From JAIVGV01 sp035295985 (GTDB lineage Bacteria; Acidobacteriota; Blastocatellia; Pyrinomonadales; Pyrinomonadaceae), in contig DATHBT010000163.1 of NCBI GenBank assembly GCA_035295985.1, positions 1 through 28,807 of the forward strand: a stretch of 28,807 nucleotides of DNA. The letters run 5' to 3'. Position numbers and translations under genes: made by a program. The notes beneath the pieces were generated by a model. The model ran no database searches. It was not told the DNA's origin and saw nothing but the letters and a program-made list of their open reading frames with translations. How positions within the stretch are numbered: the first letter of the stretch is position 1; every line of letters starts with the position of its first letter. Positions 23,310 through 28,807 of the stretch are shown here, in pieces.

Positions 23310-25733
23310 TTATTCGTACCTGAGCGCGACGGCCGGATCGACGCGCGCGGCGCGGCGGGCCGGCAGGTAGCAGGCCAGGAGCGCGACGGCCGAGAGGAGC
23401 AGGGCGACCGACGCGAAGATCGCGGGGTCGGCCGCGTCCACGCCGTACAGCAAGCTCTTCATCACGCGCGTCACGGCGAACGACGCCGCGAGGCCGAGGG
23501 CGACGCCCGCGCCCGCCAACGCCATCCCGCGCCCGACGATCAGGCCGTAGATGTCGCGCGCGCCCGCGCCGAGCGCGACGCGAACGCCGATCTCGCGCGT
23601 GCGCTGCGCCACCGTGTAGGCCATGACGCCGTAGATGCCGACGACGGCGAGCGCGACCGCCACCGCGGCGAAGACCGCGATGAGCAGCATGTTGAAGCGG
23701 CGCGCGGCCGTCGAGGCCGAGAGCAGTTGCCGCATCGTCTTCACGTCGTAAACGGGCTGATCCTTGTCAACGGCCCACACCTCGCCGCGCACGGCCGCGG
23801 CGAGACTTTCCGGATCGGCCTCCGAGCGCACGACCAGCGTCATCACCTGCGAGGGCGACTGCCGGTGCGGGAGATAGACCTGAAAATTCGCGGGCGTGTC
23901 CGGCCCGTAGTGGCGCACGTCGCCCGCCACGCCGACGACCGTGAGCCACGGGTTCTCCGGGTCGCCCAGCTTGACGCGCTTGCCGACGGCGTCGCCCGCC
24001 GGCCAGTTCGCGCGCGCGACCGACTCTGCGACGATCACGACGGGCGGCTTCCCGGCGGCGTCCTCCGCGTTGAAGCCGCGCCCCGACACGAGCGGCACGC
24101 CGAGCGCGCGGAAGTAGTCGTCGCTCACCATGTAGCGTTCGGCTTCGGGCGCTTCGCCCGCGGCCGACTCCGCGCGCCCCTCGACGTAGATGGGCAGCCG
24201 GTCGTAGTTGCCGCTGATGGGGAGGTTGCTCGTCGCGCCCGCGTGCCGCACGCCGGGCAGTGTGGCGACGCGCTCCAGGACGCGCCCGAAGAAGGCCGCG
24301 TGCTGGGCATCCTCCGGGTAGCGCAGGCCCGGCAGGAAGACGTTCATCGTAAGCACGCCTTCGGGGTCGAAGCCGGGGCTGGTCTGTTGCAGACGCCAGA
24401 AGCTTTTGACGAGAAGCCCCGCGGCGACGAGCAGAACGAGCGAGAGCGCGACCTCCGAGACCACGAGCGCCGAGCGAGCGCGGGAGCGCAGGCCCGCCGC
24501 GCCGCCGCGACCGCCCTCTTTGAGCGACTCGGTCAGGTCGGTCTTCGACGCTTGCAAGGCCGGCGCGAGTCCGAAGACCAGGCCCGTCGCCAGCGAGACG
24601 ATCACGGTAAAGAGGACGACGCGCGAGTCGAGCGCGACGTGCTCCACGCGCGGCAGCGCGCCCGCGCTTAAGGCGAGCAGGAACTCGTTGGCCCACAGCG
24701 CAAGCAGGAGGCCCAGGCCGCCGCCCGCGAGCGCTAGCAGCACGCTCTCGGTCATGAGTTGCCTGACGACGCGCCCGCGTGACGCGCCGAGCGCCGTGCG
24801 GATGGCGATCTCTTTGCTGCGAGCCGCCGCGCGAGCCAGGAGCATGTTGGCGACGTTCGCGCACGCGATCAAAAGCACGAAGCCGACCGCTGCTATGAAG
24901 ATGAGCAGGGCGCGCCGCGCGCCGCCGACAAGCTGCTCCTGCAAGGTGTCGAGGCGCACGCCCGCGTTCGCGTTCGACTTCGGGTATTCCGCTTGGAGCT
25001 GCCGCGCGATTGCTTCCATCTCGGCGCGTGCCTGCTCGACCGTCACGCCCGGCTTGAGCCGCGCGATGCCTGCGTCAACCGAGCGGCCGTCCCTCCCCCA
25101 CTGCGAAAGATCGGGCGCGAACGGAACCCACAGCACGGGAGGCTGAGCGTCGCGGCCCGCGAACTGCGGCGGCTCGAACTTTTCCGGCATCACGCCGACG
25201 ATCTCGAAGCTGTCGCCGCTCAACTCGATCCTGCGGCCGACGACCGACGGGTCGCCGCCGAAGCGCCGCTGCCAGAGCGCGTGGCTGAGGATCGCGACGC
25301 GGTGCTGCCCGCGCTGCTCCTCCTGCGGCAGGAACTCGCGGCCCAGCGCGGGCGGCGTGCGCAGCAGCGCGAAGAAGCCGGGCGAGACGCGCGCTGCGTT
25401 GAGGCGTTCGGGTTCGCCCCCGCCCGTCAGGGAGGGCGAGGAGGCGTCGAAGGCGGCCATCCCCTCGAAGACGGTGTTGCGCGCGCGCCAGTCGAAGAAG
25501 TCGGGCGGGCTGAACGTGCCGATCCGCTCGGTCTTGCTCGTCCCGCCGATCCTGATGAGACGATCCGGCTCGGCGTAGGGCAGCGGCCGGAGCAGGACGG
25601 CGTTGACGACCGAGAAGATCGCGGAGTTCGCCCCGATGCCGAGGGCGAGCGCGAGCACCGCGACCAGCGTGAAGCCGGGGCTTTTGGCGAGCACGCGCGC
25701 GCCGTACCTTAAATCCCTCAGAAAATTTCCCAC
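23310..25733 (-). CDS. ADOP-family ABC-type permease (FtsX/MacB-like), first copy
   Basis: An 807-residue permease with two MacB periplasmic and FtsX domain pairs. The N-terminus has the ADOP signature RDLRYGARVLAKSPGFTLVA, then a membrane helix running into GANSAIFSVV and VLLRPLPY. A periplasmic MacB_PCD-like domain follows to about residue 275. An FtsX core (FIAAVGFVLLIACANVANML, RSKEIAIRTALGASRGRVVR) and more helices follow, then a second periplasmic part. The C-terminal FtsX core ends RTREIGVRVALGAGARDIY and LPARRAARVDPAVALRYE. Such proteins occur in tandem without a neighbouring ATPase and are thought to take part in export or envelope stress; substrates are unknown. The start is a GTG (25731-25733) after GAGGTGA, or the TTG one codon earlier. 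The stop codon adjoins HIR5. Confidence 0.93.
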   Translation of the reverse strand: MGNFLRDLRYGARVLAKSPGFTLVAVLALALGIGANSAIFSVVNAVLLRPLPYAEPDRLIRIGGTSKTERIGTFSPPDFFDWRARNTVFEGMAAFDASSPSLTGGGEPERLNAARVSPGFFALLRTPPALGREFLPQEEQRGQHRVAILSHALWQRRFGGDPSVVGRRIELSGDSFEIVGVMPEKFEPPQFAGRDAQPPVLWVPFAPDLSQWGRDGRSVDAGIARLKPGVTVEQARAEMEAIARQLQAEYPKSNANAGVRLDTLQEQLVGGARRALLIFIAAVGFVLLIACANVANMLLARAAARSKEIAIRTALGASRGRVVRQLMTESVLLALAGGGLGLLLALWANEFLLALSAGALPRVEHVALDSRVVLFTVIVSLATGLVFGLAPALQASKTDLTESLKEGGRGGAAGLRSRARSALVVSEVALSLVLLVAAGLLVKSFWRLQQTSPGFDPEGVLTMNVFLPGLRYPEDAQHAAFFGRVLERVATLPGVRHAGATSNLPISGNYDRLPIYVEGRAESAAGEAPEAERYMVSDDYFRALGVPLVSGRGFNAEDAAGKPPVVIVAESVARANWPAGDAVGKRVKLGDPENPWLTVVGVAGDVRHYGPDTPANFQVYLPHRQSPSQVMTLVVRSEADPESLAAAVRGEVWAVDKDQPVYDVKTMRQLLSASTAARRFNMLLIAVFAAVAVALAVVGIYGVMAYTVAQRTREIGVRVALGAGARDIYGLIVGRGMALAGAGVALGLAASFAVTRVMKSLLYGVDAADPAIFASVALLLSAVALLACYLPARRAARVDPAVALRYE

Positions 25734-25911
25734 CAAGTCACCTCACTACCGGCCGCCGCCGTTCCGGTTGCGGGACTCTCTGTTCCCGTTCGCGGGATCG
25801 GAAAACTCCGCCGCCTTGCCGATCCGCCCGTTCTACGCAGTTGTCCGCGCTTCAAGTTCCAGTGACGACTCAGTGGCAACCGACGTTCCGCTCGCGCCGA
25901 ATGCCCGGCGG

Positions 25912-28350
25912 TCACTCGTGGCGCAGCGCCTCCACGGGATCGACCAGCGTCGCGCGCCGCGCGGGGACGTAGCAGGCCGCGAGCGCGACGAGCGCCAGCA
26001 GCAGCGGGATGACGACGAAAGTCGCCGGGTCGGCCGGGCTGACGCCGTAGAGCACCCCCTGTAACAGCCGCGTGAGGGCGAACGCAAACACGAGGCCCGC
26101 CGCGAGGCCGACGAGCGCGAGCGCCATCCCCTGCCCGACGATCAGGCGGATGACATCGCTGCGATCAGCGCCGAGCGCCATCCTGACCCCGATCTCGCGC
26201 GTGCGACCGGCGACGACGTAGGACATCACGCCGTAAATCCCGATGGCCGCGAGGGCGAGGGCGAGCAGGCCGAAACTTCCGAGCGCCGCGGCGGCCATGC
26301 GCGCCGGGAAGAGCGGGATGCTCATGTGCTCCGTGAGCGTCTTCACGTCGTAGAGCGGGAGCTGCGGGTCGAGCACCTGCACCTCGCGGCGCAGCTCGTT
26401 GATGACGCCGCGCGGGTCGGCGGCCGTGCGCGCGACGAGCGTCACGGTCGTATTGTAGTCGCGCAGGAGCGGCCGGTAGAGCGCGGGCTTCGGCGGCTCG
26501 CCCAGGCTCTCGTACTTGCCGTCGGCCGCCACGCCGATCACCTGCCAGTACGGCTGGTCGGGGCCGCCGAAGTTGAAGCGCCGCCCGATGGGGTCTTGAT
26601 CGGGGAAGAACTTCCGGGCGAACGTCTCGTTGACGACGGCGACGCGCGACTCAGGTTTATTGTCTTGCTCCGTGAAGTCGCGCCCGCGTAGCGCGATGCC
26701 CATCGTCTCGAAGTAGCCGGGCGTGACGTAGTTCGGTACGGCCTGCGGGAGGTTCGCGCCCGACGCCGCCGGCTGCCCCTCGGCGTAGATGGACGTGCTG
26801 TTGTAGTTGATGCTGAGCGGCAGGTAGGAGACGAGCGCGGCGGACGTGACCTGCGGAAGCTGGCGCGCGCGCTCCAAAGCGCGGCGCTGGAACTCGCGGC
26901 CCTTCGTATCGTCGTACCCTTGCAGCCCAACGTCGAAGGAGAGCGCGACGGCGTTCTCCGGGTTAAAGCCGGGGCGCATCCGCTGCGCCGCGTGGAGGCT
27001 GCGCAGCACCAGCCCTGCGCCGACCAGCAGCACGAGCGAGAGCGCGACCTGCGCAACCACAAGCGCGTTTCGCAGCCGCGAGCGGCGGAAGCCCGACGTG
27101 GCAGGGTCGTCTTTGAGCGCGGGCACGAGTTCCGGCTTCGATGATTGCAGCGCGGGCAGGAGGCTAAAGAGCACCCCGGTCAAGACCGAGAGCGCGACGG
27201 TGAAGGCGAGCACGCGCCAGTCGATGCGGAGGTCGAAGACGAGCGCGATGTCGGTCGGCAGTTGGATCGCGGCGACGAGATCGTTGATCCAGGCGGCGAG
27301 CAGGAGGCCGAGCGCGCCGCCCGCCGAAGAGAGCAGCAGCCCTTCGGTGACGAGCTGCCGCACGAGCCGCGCGCGCGACGCTCCCAGGGCCACGCGGATC
27401 GCGATCGCCTTGCGCCGCTCGGCCGCGCGCGCCAGCAGCAGGTTCGCCAAATTCACGCACGCGAGCAGCAGGACGAGTGCGACCACGGCCATTAGCACGA
27501 CCGAGAACCCGATGACGGCGTCGCGTATGTCGGGGATGAAGAGGCCGGGGGGGCCGAGGCGCACGCCCATCCCCTCGTTCTCCTTCGGGTACTCCGCGAT
27601 GAGCTGTTGAGCGAGCGCGCGGAGCGAGCCTTCGGCCTGCTGCGGCATCACGCCCGGCTTGAGGCGGCCGACGACGAAGATGTTGTTGTTGCCGCGCCTG
27701 TCGAGCCACGTGCTCCCCGGCTCGATCTCCTTCGCCATCATCATCGGCACCCACACCTCCGGCGCGTAGGCGACCTCGGTTCCGATGAATCCTTCAGGCG
27801 CGACGCCGACCACCGTGAACGCGCGGCCGTTGAGCGTGATCTGGCGGCCGACGATTAAGGGGTCTGCGTCGAAGCGCCGATGCCAGGCGGCGTGGCTGAT
27901 CACGGCGACGGGGTGCGCCCCCGGAGTCCGATCCTCTTCGGGGAGGAAGTAGCGGCCGAGCGCGGGGCGCGCGCCGAGCACGTCGAAGTAGTTGCCCGAC
28001 GCGAGGTAGCCCCAGACGCGCTGGTTGTCGCCGCCGCGGCTCAGACTCATCACCGCGAAGCGGTAGGCCAGCAGCCCCGAGAAGACCTCGTTTCGGTCGC
28101 GGTAGTCCCTGTAGTTCGGGTACGACTGGATGGTCGTGTCCGCGCCGCTGTTCATCGTGCCGAAGAGTTTGTACAGCTCGGCGGGGCGCTCGACGGGCAG
28201 CGGGCGCAGCAGCACCGTGTCAATCAGGCTGAAGATGGCCGTGTTGGCCCCGATGCCGAGCGCGAGCGACACGGCCGCCACGAGCGTGAAGCCCGGACTC
28301 TTCCACAGCCGGCGCGCGCCGTACCGCACGTCTTGCAGCAGCTTCCCCAT
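25912..28350 (-). CDS. ADOP-family ABC-type permease, second copy
   Basis: An 812-residue protein with the same plan as its downstream neighbour: LLQDVRYGARRLWKSPGFTL, then GIGANTAIFSLIDTVLLRPL, a periplasmic domain, the FtsX core VVALVLLLACVNLANLLLAR with ERRKAIAIRVALGASRARLV, a second periplasmic domain, and the C-terminal FtsX core (IGIYGVMSYVVAGRTREIGV ... LPARRATL) ending VDPVEALRHE. The ATG at 28348-28350 has AGGAGG five nt upstream and is preferred to the GTG one codon earlier. It lies 178 nt upstream of the first copy, with only a GC-rich gap between, and its start is close to HIR6. No ATPase gene is seen in the window. The copies are clearly related but well diverged, so duplication is old. 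Confidence 0.94.
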   Translation of the reverse strand: MGKLLQDVRYGARRLWKSPGFTLVAAVSLALGIGANTAIFSLIDTVLLRPLPVERPAELYKLFGTMNSGADTTIQSYPNYRDYRDRNEVFSGLLAYRFAVMSLSRGGDNQRVWGYLASGNYFDVLGARPALGRYFLPEEDRTPGAHPVAVISHAAWHRRFDADPLIVGRQITLNGRAFTVVGVAPEGFIGTEVAYAPEVWVPMMMAKEIEPGSTWLDRRGNNNIFVVGRLKPGVMPQQAEGSLRALAQQLIAEYPKENEGMGVRLGPPGLFIPDIRDAVIGFSVVLMAVVALVLLLACVNLANLLLARAAERRKAIAIRVALGASRARLVRQLVTEGLLLSSAGGALGLLLAAWINDLVAAIQLPTDIALVFDLRIDWRVLAFTVALSVLTGVLFSLLPALQSSKPELVPALKDDPATSGFRRSRLRNALVVAQVALSLVLLVGAGLVLRSLHAAQRMRPGFNPENAVALSFDVGLQGYDDTKGREFQRRALERARQLPQVTSAALVSYLPLSINYNSTSIYAEGQPAASGANLPQAVPNYVTPGYFETMGIALRGRDFTEQDNKPESRVAVVNETFARKFFPDQDPIGRRFNFGGPDQPYWQVIGVAADGKYESLGEPPKPALYRPLLRDYNTTVTLVARTAADPRGVINELRREVQVLDPQLPLYDVKTLTEHMSIPLFPARMAAAALGSFGLLALALAAIGIYGVMSYVVAGRTREIGVRMALGADRSDVIRLIVGQGMALALVGLAAGLVFAFALTRLLQGVLYGVSPADPATFVVIPLLLALVALAACYVPARRATLVDPVEALRHE

Positions 28351-28367
28351 CACAACCTCCTCAAGAA

Positions 28368-28476
28368 GCTGTTAGCGATTAGCTGTTAGCTGTTAGCCGG
28401 AAGGAAATCAGCTTGAGCATTCGGCTTCGCTTTGATCTTTGGTTTTGCTAACAGCTAATAGCTAACAGCTAACAGC
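28368..28476. repeat. Heptad inverted repeat HIR6 (NNTTAGC class)
   Basis: Each 30-nt arm is GC plus four heptamers. Left (28368-28397): TGTTAGC, GATTAGC, TGTTAGC, TGTTAGC. Right (28447-28476, on the minus strand): TGTTAGC, TGTTAGC, TATTAGC, TGTTAGC. 27 of 30 positions pair. The 49-nt loop begins CGGAAGGAA and ends GGTTTT, which are the inverse of the HIR5 loop ends, so this is a HIR5 relative in opposite orientation. The right end is 2 nt from the stop codon of the third permease. The left end lies just upstream of the ribosome site of the second permease. Confidence 0.92.
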
Positions 28477-28478
28477 TC

Positions 28479-28807
28479 TTACTCGTACCTGAGCGCCACC
28501 ATCGGATCGACCTTCGTCGCGCGGCGGGCCGGCAGGTAGCAGGAGACGAGTGCGACGCCCGCGAGGACGAGCGCGACGCCGCCGAACGTGACGGGATCGG
28601 TGGCGGAGACGCCGTAGAGCAGAGACTGCATCACGCGCGTGAGGGCGAGCGCGAGGACGAGTCCCGCGCCGACGCCGAGCGCGGCGAGCAGCATCCCCTG
28701 CCCGACGATCATGCGGAGCACGTCGCGCCTGTCCGCGCCGAGCGCCATCCGCAGCCCGATCTCGTGCGTGCGCTGCGTCACCGAGTAGGCCATCACGCCG
28801 TAGATGC
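28479..28807 (-). CDS. ADOP-family ABC-type permease, third copy (C-terminal part, cut by right edge)
   Basis: Only the last 108 or so residues are visible. They match the C-terminal FtsX core of the two downstream copies: IYGVMAYSVTQRTHEIGLRM, ALGADRRDVLRMIVGQGMLL, two membrane helices (AALGVGAGLVLALALTRVMQ and FGGVALVLAGVALVSCYLPA), and the ending VDPMVALRYE. The start lies beyond the window, and an ATG inside the visible part (28796) is internal. Its stop codon is 2 nt from HIR6. The three tandem genes form one array on the minus strand. Confidence 0.92.
   Translation of the reverse strand, partial: IYGVMAYSVTQRTHEIGLRMALGADRRDVLRMIVGQGMLLAALGVGAGLVLALALTRVMQSLLYGVSATDPVTFGGVALVLAGVALVSCYLPARRATKVDPMVALRYE

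Noticed and set aside
23310..28807. MacB-type ABC exporter with its ATPase
   Set aside because: The permeases carry the ADOP duplicated plan and no Walker-motif ATPase gene is visible beside them in the window.

Overview
The window comes from a GC-rich, Gram-negative-type bacterium, most likely an Acidobacteriota member and plausibly of the Blastocatellia. The main evidence is three tandem ~810-residue FtsX/MacB-type permeases with the N-terminal signature of the acidobacterial duplicated orphan permease (ADOP) family. Abundant secreted lipoproteins and Shine-Dalgarno-led high-GC genes agree with this. The placement is an inference from protein families; no rRNA gene is present.

Layout. 1-1900 (minus): the start of a secreted LolA-like protein cut by the left edge, then a histone H1-like Lys/Ala-rich protein followed by a small acidic protein. 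1933-2105: a tRNA-Thr(CGT) with its own promoter and terminator. 2335-3529: a sigma-54-type promoter and a DJ-1/PfpI domain fused to a ferritin-like domain. 3614-5205 (minus): lexA and a secreted SYLF-domain protein. 5429-6250: a GH25 muramidase with LysM and no signal peptide. 6342-9784 (minus): a Cys/His-rich envelope cassette made of a PCYCGC-type lipoprotein, a CC-tailed lipoprotein, a protein with ten Cys-Cys pairs, a TlpA-like thioredoxin and a barrel-like protein. 9976-13831: a CsbD-like protein, a second TlpA-like lipoprotein and leuS. 14263-17698 (minus): a membrane-anchored HExxH protein, then a tightly overlapping dipeptidase, VOC protein and endonuclease IV operon. 17938-19014: ilvE. 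19276-22027 (minus): an NtrC-type regulator and histidine kinase. 22193-28807 (minus): a 34-residue-repeat secreted protein and three ADOP permeases, the last cut by the right edge.

The most unusual signal is non-coding. Six intergenic elements (3536-3611, 4353-4466, 10189-10276, 11063-11170, 23197-23306, 28368-28476) are large inverted repeats whose arms are arrays of degenerate heptamers, usually four per arm. Every element touches a stop codon within 0-7 nt. Four different heptamer classes occur. Two classes are present twice, each time as opposite-orientation copies. I know of no described family with this combination of heptad arms, inverted architecture and stop-codon contact, and it is the best candidate here for an undescribed element. 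A second candidate is the Cys/His-rich cassette, where a hairpin appears to hide the Shine-Dalgarno of the ten-CC protein inside the end of the upstream gene.
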